A stretch of 23,584 nucleotides of DNA from contig DATLJU010000290.1 in the NCBI GenBank assembly GCA_035538735.1, forward strand, positions 1-23,584. Direction: 5' to 3'. This document shows positions 7,443 to 14,394 of the stretch, piece after piece. Every line of letters begins with the position of its first letter. The first letter of the stretch is position 1. The position numbers and the translations under genes were made by a program. The stretch comes from Anaeromyxobacter_A sp035538735 (GTDB taxonomy: Bacteria; Myxococcota; Myxococcia; Myxococcales; Anaeromyxobacteraceae). Under the pieces are notes generated by a model, which ran no database searches, was not told the origin of the DNA, and saw nothing but the letters and a program-made list of their open reading frames with translations.

Positions 7443-7609
7443 TATCGCGGACAATTCGCCGCTGCATCTACCTGAGCGGAGGCTTGCGATCGGCCGCCCG
7501 GCAGACGGCGCCCCCGAAGCCTTCGCTCCGTCAGTCCCTGGTGTGGGCCGGCCGAGCATCGGATGGCGAGCACGGCTGCACGCCGCTAGCCGACCGCAGG
7601 AGGTGACGC

Positions 7610-7798
7610 ATGTCGAGGAAGATGGTGGACTGCCGCGACTTCCCCAGCGAGTCGAAGTGCACGCTGACGATCGCCGGTGAGGAGGAGGAGGTCGTCCGCG
7701 CCGCGACCCTGCACGCGGTGGACGTCCACGGTCACCAGGACACGCCGGAGTTCCGGGAGCAGATCCGGAGCTTGCTCAAGGAGGACCGGAGCCGCTGA
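7610..7798 (+). CDS. DUF1059 family small protein
   Basis: A 62-residue protein with the DUF1059 layout: an early CRDF segment, a central beta strand (CTLTIAGEEEEV), and a helix rich in His/Glu (AATLHAVDVHG) ending in a charged tail. The family is widespread and uncharacterised; no function can be claimed. A strong Shine-Dalgarno AGGAGGTGA (7598-7606) precedes the ATG, unlike most genes in the window, which suggests efficient translation. It stands alone on the plus strand and converges with the EI gene; the two stop codons are only 8 bp apart and share a small hairpin. Confidence 0.8.
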   Translation: MSRKMVDCRDFPSESKCTLTIAGEEEEVVRAATLHAVDVHGHQDTPEFREQIRSLLKEDRSR

Positions 7799-7811
7799 CA
7801 GGGTTGTCAGC
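7794..7811. terminator. Symmetrical hairpin carrying both stop codons
   Basis: GCTGACA (7794-7800), a GGGT loop and TGTCAGC (7805-7811) form a perfect 7-bp stem. The left arm holds the TGA of the DUF1059 gene and the right arm holds the TGA of the convergent EI gene. It may act as a short bidirectional terminator; no U-tract follows. Confidence 0.4.
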
Positions 7812-9579
7812 CAGCGACCGGCCCAACGGCCATCTCGTCCAGCAGCCCCGGGAAGCGCTGGGCCATCTCGGAGCGCACCTCGCGCTCGATCTCGTCGGCG
7901 GCGGTGAGCTCGAGCAGGCGCTCCACCAGGCGGCGGCCATCGGCGGCGCACGCCTGGCGCACGATGCGCTTCACGAGCGGGATGCTGCCGCCGTTCATGG
8001 AGAGCTCGGTCATGCCGAGGCCGAGGAGGACGAGCACGTACAGCGGCTCCCCCGCCATCTCCCCGCACATCGACACCGCGATCCCGGCCTGACGCCCGGC
8101 GTCGCAGACGAGCTTCAGCGTGCGCAGCACCGCGAGGTGGAGCGGCCGGTACAGGTAGGCGACGTCCTTGTTCTGCCGGTCGATCGCCATCGTGTACTGG
8201 ATGAGGTCGTTCGTCCCGATGGAGAAGAAGTCGCACTCCCGCGCGAGCCGGTCGGCGATGATCGCGGCCGACGGCAGCTCCACCATGATCCCGACCGGCG
8301 GCAGCCGCGTCTCCACGCCCTCTCGCCGCAGCTCCTCGCGCGCCTCCGCGAGGAAACGCTTGGCGGCGCGCAGCTCGTTCACCCCCGACACCATGGGGAA
8401 CATGATGCGCAGGTTGCCGTGCACGCTCGCCCTGAGCATCCCGCGCAGCTGGGCCCGGAACATGTCCGGGTGGCGCAGGCAGTAGCGCACCGCTCGCAGG
8501 CCGAGCGCGGGGTTGTCGTCGTGGCTGCGGACGCCGACGGGGAGCTTGTCGCCACCGAGGTCGAAGGTGCGGATGGTGACCGGGCGCGGCGCGAGCCGCT
8601 CCAGGATCTGCCGGTAGTCCTGGTAATGCTCCTCCTCGGTGGGCAGGTCGCTGCGGCCCATGTAGAGGAACTCGGTGCGGTAGAGGCCGACGCCCTCGCC
8701 GCCGTGAGCGAGGAGGCTCTTCACCTCCTCGGCGAACTCGATGTTGCCGTCGAGCCGCACGCGCACGCCGTCGGTGGTGGTGGCGGGGAGCTGGCTCGTC
8801 GCCATGAGCTCCCGCTCCTGCGCGAGCCACCGCTCGCGGGCGGCCTCGTAGTCGCTCCGCTCGCCCGAGGACGGGTTCAGCACCACCAGCCCGCGCTGCC
8901 CGTCGACGATGATCCAGTCGCCGCGGTCGGCGAGGGCGCTGAGGCGCCCCACCCCCACCACCGCGGGCACCTCCAGCGCGCGCGCCACGATGGCGGTGTG
9001 CGAGGTCTTCGTCCCGAGGTCGGTCACGAAGGCCCCCACCTTGCGGTCGTGGAGGAGGAGCGCCGTGTCGGCGGGCGACAGGTCGCGCGCGACGATGACA
9101 GCGCCCTCCGGCGGTGGCTCCTGCACCTCGACGGCCTCGCCGGTCAGGTTCTTGATGATGCGCTCCCCGACGTACTCGACGTCGGCGCGGCGCTCCTTGA
9201 AGTAGTCGTCGGCGAGCTCCGAGAACGCCGCCTTGATCTTGCGGATCGAGCGCCGCACCGCCCACTCCGCGTTGATCTGCTCCTCGCGGATGAGCCGCTG
9301 CGCCTCGTTCACCAGCATCTCGTCCTTCAGCATCAGCCGGTGGGTATCGATGATGGCGGTGTGCTCGGCGCCCTCCAGCTGCTCGACCTTCCCCCGCACC
9401 TCCGCGAGCTGCCGGTCGGCGGCCTCCAGCGCCGCCTTGAAGCGGGCGATCTCGCCGGGCACGTCGTCGGGGGTGACACGCCGCCGGGGCGCCCGCACCC
9501 GCCTGCGGTCGAGCGGCCAGCAGCGCCCGACGACGATGCCGGGGCTGGCGGCGAGGCCCATGAGCGTGTGGGAGCCCAT
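7807..9579 (-). CDS. ptsI: PTS enzyme I (phosphoenolpyruvate-protein phosphotransferase)
   Basis: A 590-residue enzyme I that takes phosphate from PEP and passes it to HPr. The phosphorylated His is in GTKTSHTAIVARALEVPAVVG (H194). The PEP-binding barrel shows LYRTEFLYMGR, FFSIGTNDLIQYTMAIDR and SMCGEMAGEP with catalytic C505. The N-terminus, GLAASPGIVVG, is typical; the length is close to the usual 570-590. There is no GAF domain, so this is sugar-type EI rather than EI-Ntr. It starts 6 bp after the HPr stop and is the last gene of the PTS cluster. All catalytic residues that I can place are present. Confidence 0.95.
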   Translation of the reverse strand: MGSHTLMGLAASPGIVVGRCWPLDRRRVRAPRRRVTPDDVPGEIARFKAALEAADRQLAEVRGKVEQLEGAEHTAIIDTHRLMLKDEMLVNEAQRLIREEQINAEWAVRRSIRKIKAAFSELADDYFKERRADVEYVGERIIKNLTGEAVEVQEPPPEGAVIVARDLSPADTALLLHDRKVGAFVTDLGTKTSHTAIVARALEVPAVVGVGRLSALADRGDWIIVDGQRGLVVLNPSSGERSDYEAARERWLAQERELMATSQLPATTTDGVRVRLDGNIEFAEEVKSLLAHGGEGVGLYRTEFLYMGRSDLPTEEEHYQDYRQILERLAPRPVTIRTFDLGGDKLPVGVRSHDDNPALGLRAVRYCLRHPDMFRAQLRGMLRASVHGNLRIMFPMVSGVNELRAAKRFLAEAREELRREGVETRLPPVGIMVELPSAAIIADRLARECDFFSIGTNDLIQYTMAIDRQNKDVAYLYRPLHLAVLRTLKLVCDAGRQAGIAVSMCGEMAGEPLYVLVLLGLGMTELSMNGGSIPLVKRIVRQACAADGRRLVERLLELTAADEIEREVRSEMAQRFPGLLDEMAVGPVAG

Positions 9580-9585
9580 CGCCGC

Positions 9586-9858
9586 TCACTTCTCCCCGAA
9601 GCCGTTCTCGATGATGAGGGCGAGCGCCTCCATGGCCGCCTGCGCGTCCTCCCCGTCGCACACGACCAGGATCTCCGCCCCCTTTGCGGCCGCGAGCGTG
9701 AGGACGCCCATGATGCTCTTGCCGTTCACCTGCGCGCCGTCCTTCGTCACCTGCACGTCGGAGCGGTAGCGGTTCGCGGTCTGGACGAGCTGCGCCGCGG
9801 CCCGCGCATGGAGGCCGAGCGTGTTGACGATGAGGAAGGTCCGTTCCAGTCGCACCAC
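9586..9858 (-). CDS. ptsH: HPr phosphocarrier protein
   Basis: A 90-residue HPr from GTG 9858 (89 if the adjacent GTG 9855 is used). The phosphocarrier His is in LGLHARAAA (H17 here, His15 of the family; most HPrs have HARPA, here HARAA). The regulatory Ser is in NGKSIMGVLTLAA (S48 here, Ser46 of the family), the target of HPr kinase. Both sites are intact, so it can be phosphorylated by EI on His and by HprK on Ser. The GTG overlaps the EIID stop by one base (TAGTG), implying coupled translation. The open frame runs further upstream, but only inside EIID. Confidence 0.93.
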   Translation of the reverse strand: MVRLERTFLIVNTLGLHARAAAQLVQTANRYRSDVQVTKDGAQVNGKSIMGVLTLAAAKGAEILVVCDGEDAQAAMEALALIIENGFGEK

Positions 9859-10646
9859 TAGAAGCTCCCGTGAAGTCGACCGGCCAGCAGGGCGGCGCCG
9901 GCGCCGCCGGCGAGGGCGGCGTAGGTGGCTGGGAAGAGGCCCGCCCCGCGCGCGAGCACGAGGTATCCGGCCGCCGCGGCGACGGCGGTCGCGGCGGGCG
10001 CGAGCAGCGGCGCGACGTCGCGGACGGGAGGCGTGGCGAGGAGCAGCGACGCGGCCACGCCGCACAGCACAGCTCCGGCGAGGCGCAGGCGATCGGCGAT
10101 CACGGGCAGGGCCAGGCGGGCGATGGCGCCGACGACGGCGTCGCCTTCGCGATAGCCTGCCCGGAAGAGGCCGATGCGCAGGGAGAGGTGAATCGCGTTG
10201 TAGATCGTAAGAGTTCCGACCACCCCGGGCCAGCCGAAGAGGAGCGCCGCCACGGCCGCCAGCGCGCCGAAGGAGGGGCGGAGCGCCGTCCAGAAGAAGC
10301 CATCGCCGACCGCCGCCAGCGGGCCCTGGAGCGTCGCCTTGTAGGCCACCACCGCCTGCGCCGGCTCGGCGCCGGCCGCGATGCGCTCCTCGTGGTGGAT
10401 GGCGCCGCCGAGGATCGCCGCCGCCGCGTACGGATGGCAGTTGAAGAAGCCGAGGTGGCGCCCGAGGGCGGCGCGGCGCGCCGCCGGGTCGCGGTAGAGC
10501 GCCTTCAGCGCAGGGTCGATCGCGTACGCGAAGCCCAGGTTCTGCATGCCGCGGCGGTTCCAGGCGGCCTGGAGGAAGAGCCCGCGCCAGAAGCAGCGGG
10601 CGCGCGTCGCGGCGGACACGCGCGTCAGGGCGGCCGCCGCGCTCAC
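9858..10646 (-). CDS. PTS mannose/fructose/sorbose family EIID
   Basis: A 262-residue membrane subunit which, with EIIC, forms the sugar channel of mannose-family PTS permeases. Diagnostic segments are RRGMQNLGFAYAIDPAL (~31-47), RHLGFFNCHPY (63-73), LQGPLAAVGDGFFWTALRP (107-125), and hydrophobic segments to the C-terminus. Residues 84-87 (HHEE) lie where the family has a conserved acidic pair. The start is GTG 10646, which overlaps the EIIC stop as GTGA; the frame continues upstream only antisense to, or inside, EIIC. Sugar specificity cannot be read from the sequence. Confidence 0.88.
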   Translation of the reverse strand: MSAAAALTRVSAATRARCFWRGLFLQAAWNRRGMQNLGFAYAIDPALKALYRDPAARRAALGRHLGFFNCHPYAAAAILGGAIHHEERIAAGAEPAQAVVAYKATLQGPLAAVGDGFFWTALRPSFGALAAVAALLFGWPGVVGTLTIYNAIHLSLRIGLFRAGYREGDAVVGAIARLALPVIADRLRLAGAVLCGVAASLLLATPPVRDVAPLLAPAATAVAAAAGYLVLARGAGLFPATYAALAGGAGAALLAGRLHGSF

Positions 10647-11383
10647 CGCGTCCCCCGCAGCACCCACACAGCTGTCACCAGGGTGGTGCCCGCGCCGAGC
10701 GCGCCGAGGTAGAAGGTGCGCGCCCGCGCGGCCCGGAGCGCCTTGGCCCCGGAAGCACAGGCGAAGCCGGCGAAGGCGGCCCAGCCCACCGCCAACGCAG
10801 GGACGGCGGCGCCGGCGCGGGAGAGGAGCGGCGGGATGAGCGCCGCCGCGAGGGCCGCGCCCAGCGGCGCGAGGACGAACGCGATCCCGAACGGGAGCGC
10901 CAGGCCGTAGAGGTTCACCCGCGCCGCCCGGTCGGCGTCGCCCGCGGCGAGCTCCGCCTCGGCGCGAGCGTAGAGCCGCTCGTTGACGCGCTCGACCAGC
11001 CGGTCGGCGCGGCGCCCGAGCAGCGCGATCGGGGCGCACAGCGCGAACGCCAGGGCAGCCACCGCCGGCAGCAGCGCCGGGCCGGCGGCGCCGGCGGCGC
11101 CGAGGGCGCGGAGCGCGAGCGCCGTCCCCGCCGCCACCGCGCAGGTCCCGAGCGCCTCGTGCACCGGCAGGGCGGCGCCGAGGTTCACGGCGCCGAGCCA
11201 GAGCAGCTCGAGGGGAACCCCCACGAAGAGCCCCGAGGCGGCGTCGCCCACCGCCAGCCCGGCGAGCGGGCCGATGGCGATGGGCCGCGACAGCATGGCC
11301 TGCAGGAACCCCTTCCGCTCCACGGCGGCGAGTCCGGCCACGAGGCCCAGGGCGAGGTAGGACACGGCCATCCGAATGTACAC
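10643..11383 (-). CDS. PTS mannose/fructose/sorbose family EIIC
   Basis: A membrane protein of about 246 residues with the EIIC-Man pattern: LALGLVAGLAAVERKGFLQAML, then RPIAIGPLAGLAVGDAASGLFVGVPLELLWLG, and VNLGAALPVHEALGTC. Most of the rest is alternating hydrophobic Ala/Leu helices. The start is uncertain: GTG 11383 shares its first base with the EIIB stop (TAGTG), the same junction as EIID/HPr, while ATG 11371 lies four codons later (242 residues). Neither has a good Shine-Dalgarno sequence. The gene ends in a GTGA overlap with EIID. It is slightly shorter than enteric ManY. Confidence 0.87.
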   Translation of the reverse strand: MYIRMAVSYLALGLVAGLAAVERKGFLQAMLSRPIAIGPLAGLAVGDAASGLFVGVPLELLWLGAVNLGAALPVHEALGTCAVAAGTALALRALGAAGAAGPALLPAVAALAFALCAPIALLGRRADRLVERVNERLYARAEAELAAGDADRAARVNLYGLALPFGIAFVLAPLGAALAAALIPPLLSRAGAAVPALAVGWAAFAGFACASGAKALRAARARTFYLGALGAGTTLVTAVWVLRGTR

Positions 11384-11886
11384 TAGCGGCCGGCGGTGGC
11401 GGCCGCGTACTTCTCCACGAGCGCGCCGGCTCCGACCGGGGCGTCGGACGGCACGGCGCGCGCCTCCAGCTCGAACCCGCTCGCGGCGAGATCCCGCACC
11501 AACCGCACCTCCGGCTCGGACAGGTAGATCGACGGCGTGAGGGGGACGCGCCCCGGCACGTAGTGCACGTTGCCGAGGTTCACGCGGGGCGCGAGCGCGG
11601 GCGTGAGCCCACCTTCGACCGCGCGCGTCAACGCCGAAAGCTCGCGCATCAGCACGAGGATCGGGTCGGGGCTCGCCGCCAGCCCCTTCCAGTCGACCTC
11701 CGCGATCCTGCGGATGTGGACCGGCAGCTCCGGCGGGACGCAGAGCGTCATGGCGGCCTGGGCCAGCGGGCTCGAGGCGGCCTCGTCGTCCGCGACGACC
11801 ACGCACCTCGCGCGCAACCTCGGGGCCCAGGTCTCGAGGATCTGGCCGTGCAACAGACGGTTGTCGACGCGAAGGAGCGCGATCAC
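11383..11886 (-). CDS. PTS mannose/fructose/sorbose family EIIB
   Basis: A 167-residue soluble EIIB of the mannose/sorbose family, which receives phosphate from EIIA and passes it to the sugar. The phosphorylated His is in RVDNRLLHGQI (H13), matching the family's RIDDRLIHGQ. VNLGNVHY and the YLSEPEV segment are also family-like. The length is normal. It begins with GTG 11886 after a 106-bp gap from EIIA; a TACACT 6 nt before the GTG may be an internal promoter. It ends in a one-base overlap with the EIIC GTG. Confidence 0.92.
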   Translation of the reverse strand: MIALLRVDNRLLHGQILETWAPRLRARCVVVADDEAASSPLAQAAMTLCVPPELPVHIRRIAEVDWKGLAASPDPILVLMRELSALTRAVEGGLTPALAPRVNLGNVHYVPGRVPLTPSIYLSEPEVRLVRDLAASGFELEARAVPSDAPVGAGALVEKYAAATAGR

Positions 11887-11892
11887 GCGTGG

Positions 11893-11898
11893 AGTGTA
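11893..11898 (-). promoter_or_regulatory. -10-like element before EIIB (possible internal promoter)
   Basis: TACACT on the minus strand lies 6 nt before the EIIB GTG start, within the only long gap (106 bp) in the PTS cluster. The -35 region is weak (GCGAAG at 17 bp). There is no Shine-Dalgarno sequence, so EIIB may be translated from a leaderless mRNA. Confidence 0.35.
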
Positions 11899-11992
11899 AG
11901 CGAGAGGTGGGGGGACTTCGCGCGGCGCGGAGGCCCGGGCTGCGCCGGAACGAGCGGGGAGCGCGAGGGGGTCACGGCCTCGGGCGGCCCCC

Positions 11993-12409
11993 TCATCTCG
12001 CGGTGCGGGCGCGGGTGCGCAGCACCTCGCTCGCGAGCGTGATGTTCTTCTGGCCGTAGCCGGTGAGCATCTGCGCCGTCTCGCGGAGCTTCGCCCCCTC
12101 GGCCCGGCAGGTCGAGAGCTTCACCAGCATCGGCAGGTTCACGCCAGTGAGGACCTCGATGTGGTCGTCGAGGAAGGTGAGCGCCAGGTTGGCGGGCGAG
12201 CCGCCGAACATGTCGGTCAGGACGAGCACGCCGTCCCCGTCGTCCACGGCCCGGATCGCCTCCGCGAGCTGCGCCCGGGCATCGTCCATGCCCGAGGCGG
12301 CGTCCACCGACACGGCCTGACACCGCTCGAGCTTGCCGCAGACGCCCTCCGCCGTGCGGATGAGCTCCGCCGCCAGCCCGCCGTGTGCCGCCACCACGAG
12401 TCCGACCAT
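11993..12409 (-). CDS. PTS mannose-family EIIA
   Basis: A 138-residue stand-alone EIIA-Man domain that accepts phosphate from HPr. The active His is in VVAAHGGLA (H9). VLVLTDMFGGSPANLAL (61-77) is the conserved core, and GVNLPMLVKL (88-97) the conserved segment after it. In many bacteria EIIA and EIIB of this class are fused; here they are separate genes. The ATG is 9 bp after the rapZ stop. Such lone EIIA-Man proteins beside hprK and rapZ are commonly regulatory in proteobacteria, but here matching EIIB, EIIC and EIID genes follow. Confidence 0.93.
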   Translation of the reverse strand: MVGLVVAAHGGLAAELIRTAEGVCGKLERCQAVSVDAASGMDDARAQLAEAIRAVDDGDGVLVLTDMFGGSPANLALTFLDDHIEVLTGVNLPMLVKLSTCRAEGAKLRETAQMLTGYGQKNITLASEVLRTRARTAR

Positions 12410-12418
12410 GGGGACTAA

Positions 12419-13327
12419 CTACTCCTTCTCCAGGTCGCGGTGCCAGAGCCGCACGTCGGTCCCGGCGTCCTTCAGCGCGCTCGCCACGGCACCGGCGATG
12501 GCGACCGAGCGGTGCCGGCCGCCGGTGCACCCGATCGCGATCGTGAGGTAGCTCTTTCCCTCCGCCCGGTAACGCGGGAGGAGGAAGTTGCAGAGATCGA
12601 GCGAGCGGTCGAGGAAACCGCGCGCGTCGGGCTGGGACAGCACGTAGTCACGGACGCGCGCGTCGGTTCCGGGGTACGGCCTCAGCTCGGGCACGAAGTA
12701 CGGGTTCGGCAGGAAGCGGACGTCGAGCACGACGTCGGCGTGGCTGGGCAGCCCGAAGCGGAAGCCGAACGAGACCACCGTCACGCCCATCTTCTCGACC
12801 TCGCCCTCGACGAACCGCCCGTGGATGAGGCGCTTCAGCTCGTGGACGTTGAGGGAGGAGGAGTCCACCACCTCGTCGGCGATCGCCTTCAGGCCCTCGA
12901 GCGCCTTGCGCTCGGCGGCGATGCCCTCCGGCACCGAGCCGCTGCCGAGCGGGTGGCGACGGCGCGTCTCCGAGTAGCGGCGCAGGAGCGCGTCGTCGCT
13001 GGCGTCGAGGAACACGACGTCCACGCTGGTGCCGCGGCGGCGCACCTCCTCGATGACCCGCGGCGCCTCGGAGAGGAAGCGCCCCTCCCGAGCGTCGACG
13101 ACGAGGGCGATGCGCGTCACCTCGCCGGCGGTGTGACCGGAGAGCTCGAGCAGCTTCTCCAGGAACACGATGGGGAGGTTGTCGACGCAGTAGAACCCGG
13201 CGTCCTCCAGCGCGCGCAGGGCGGTCGACTTCCCCGAACCGGACACGCCGGTGAGGATGACGACCCGCGGCTCCTGCGACGGGCGCAGGTCGACGGGGTG
13301 CCGCTCGGGGCCCTCGCGCGCCTTCAT
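12419..13327 (-). CDS. rapZ: RapZ-family RNase adapter / nucleotide-binding protein
   Basis: A 302-residue RapZ (YvcJ/YhbJ) protein. The Walker A is TGVSGSGKSTALRALEDAGF (residues 26-45) followed by YCVDNLP. The C-terminal half has FGFRFGLPSHADVVLDVRFLPNP and IGCTGGRHRSVAIA, the conserved binding-site segments of the family. In enterobacteria RapZ senses glucosamine-6-phosphate and brings RNase E to the GlmZ sRNA; in Bacillus YvcJ is a GTPase-like protein. Which role applies here is unknown. Its ATG overlaps the hprK stop as ATGA, and EIIA begins 9 bp after its stop. Confidence 0.94.
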   Translation of the reverse strand: MKAREGPERHPVDLRPSQEPRVVILTGVSGSGKSTALRALEDAGFYCVDNLPIVFLEKLLELSGHTAGEVTRIALVVDAREGRFLSEAPRVIEEVRRRGTSVDVVFLDASDDALLRRYSETRRRHPLGSGSVPEGIAAERKALEGLKAIADEVVDSSSLNVHELKRLIHGRFVEGEVEKMGVTVVSFGFRFGLPSHADVVLDVRFLPNPYFVPELRPYPGTDARVRDYVLSQPDARGFLDRSLDLCNFLLPRYRAEGKSYLTIAIGCTGGRHRSVAIAGAVASALKDAGTDVRLWHRDLEKE

Positions 13328-14289
13328 TCGACGTCCAGCTCGCCGCCGCGCGCACCGGGCGCGAGCGCGATGGCGCGGTTGAGCCGCTCCTGGAACTCCT
13401 TGGCCGAGTGGTGGCCCTGGAGCTTGAGCAGGTGGTTGCGGGCGGCCACCTCGATGATGGTGGTCATGTTGCGGCCCGGCCGGACCGGCACGATGAGCAT
13501 CGGGATCTCGACGTCGAGGATGCGGAACTTCTTCTCCTCGACACCCAGCCGATCGTACTCGACGTTGGGATCCCACTCGACGAGCTCGAGCACGATCTCG
13601 ATCTTCTTCCGCTCGCGGATGGCCGCGACGCCGAAGAGGTCCTTGATGTTGATGATGCCGAGGCCGCGGACCTCCATGTGGTGCTTGATGATCTCGGAGC
13701 CGGTGCCGTAGACGCTCTCCGGCGCCATCCGCTTCACGTCGACGATGTCGTCGGCGACCAGACGGTGGCCGCGCATGACGAGGTCGAGCGCGATCTCGCT
13801 CTTGCCGATCCCGCTCTTCCCGAGCAGCAGGATCCCGACGCCGAAGACGTCGAGGAGGACGCCGTGCATCGAGGCCTGCGCGGCGAGGATCTCCTCGAGG
13901 TAGTTCTGGACGCTCTCGATGAACGTGGAGGACAGGTGCGTCGTCTGCAGCACCGGGACGGCCGCCTCCTCCGCCGCCGCGATCAGCTCGGGCGGCGGCG
14001 GCAAGCCCTTCGTCACGACCAGGCAGGCGATGTCCTGCGAGAAGAACTGGCGGAGCAGCTCGCGGGCGCGCTCCTTCGGCAGCGTGCCGAGGTAGCTCAT
14101 CTCGGTGTTTCCGAAGACCTGCAGCCGCTCCCGGTGCAGGTACTCCATGAAGCCGGCCAGGACGAGGCCGGGCTTCTGGATGCGCGAGCTGGAGATCTTG
14201 CGCGAGAGCCCCTTCTTGCCCGCCACGAGCGTCAGACGGAGATCGAACTTGCGGTCGTCGAGGAGTGCCCCGACACGCGTGGCGTCCAT
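13324..14289 (-). CDS. hprK: HPr kinase/phosphorylase
   Basis: A 321-residue HprK/P that phosphorylates and dephosphorylates the regulatory Ser of HPr. The N-terminal regulatory domain covers about 1-130. The catalytic domain has MHGVLLDVFG (H142), the Walker A GKSGIGKSE (157-165), VADDIV (D180/D181), and the HprK signature EVRGLGIINIKDLFG (206-220). The length is normal. The target Ser is present in the HPr encoded further down the same cluster. It is the first gene of the cluster and is divergent from the DHH phosphoesterase gene. A TAGACT lies 9 nt before the ATG with no Shine-Dalgarno sequence, so the mRNA may be leaderless. Confidence 0.95.
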   Translation of the reverse strand: MDATRVGALLDDRKFDLRLTLVAGKKGLSRKISSSRIQKPGLVLAGFMEYLHRERLQVFGNTEMSYLGTLPKERARELLRQFFSQDIACLVVTKGLPPPPELIAAAEEAAVPVLQTTHLSSTFIESVQNYLEEILAAQASMHGVLLDVFGVGILLLGKSGIGKSEIALDLVMRGHRLVADDIVDVKRMAPESVYGTGSEIIKHHMEVRGLGIINIKDLFGVAAIRERKKIEIVLELVEWDPNVEYDRLGVEEKKFRILDVEIPMLIVPVRPGRNMTTIIEVAARNHLLKLQGHHSAKEFQERLNRAIALAPGARGGELDVE

Positions 14290-14298
14290 GCGGGGCGG

Positions 14299-14327
14299 AG
14301 TCTAACCTGCACCCGTCCCCCCGTCGA
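14299..14327 (-). promoter_or_regulatory. Promoter-like element for hprK
   Basis: On the minus strand TCGACG (14322-14327) and TAGACT (14299-14304) are spaced 17 bp apart. The -10 lies 9 nt from the hprK ATG, predicting a transcript that starts at or near the start codon. It is back to back with the promoter for the DHH gene. Confidence 0.4.
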
Positions 14328-14353
14328 CCTCGGCGGGGGCGCGCGTTTCTCGT

Positions 14354-14383
14354 TTGACCCGGCCCAGCACGCGTCACTAGATT
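14354..14383 (+). promoter_or_regulatory. Promoter-like element for the DHH gene
   Basis: TTGACC (14354-14359) and TAGATT (14378-14383) are spaced 18 bp apart. The -10 ends 11 nt before the ATG at 14395, so the leader would be only about 4-5 nt. No Shine-Dalgarno sequence is present. Confidence 0.45.
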
Positions 14384-14394
14384 GCCGCGCCGGC

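Noticed and set aside
7375..7609. Possible SAM or SAH riboswitch upstream of metK
   Set aside because: I could not find the conserved core of any known class, and the predicted promoter leaves only ~30 nt of leader.
7804..9861. 685-residue plus-strand open frame opposite EI and HPr
   Set aside because: Protein is His/Glu/Leu-rich with no recognisable domain; the minus strand encodes all EI motifs.
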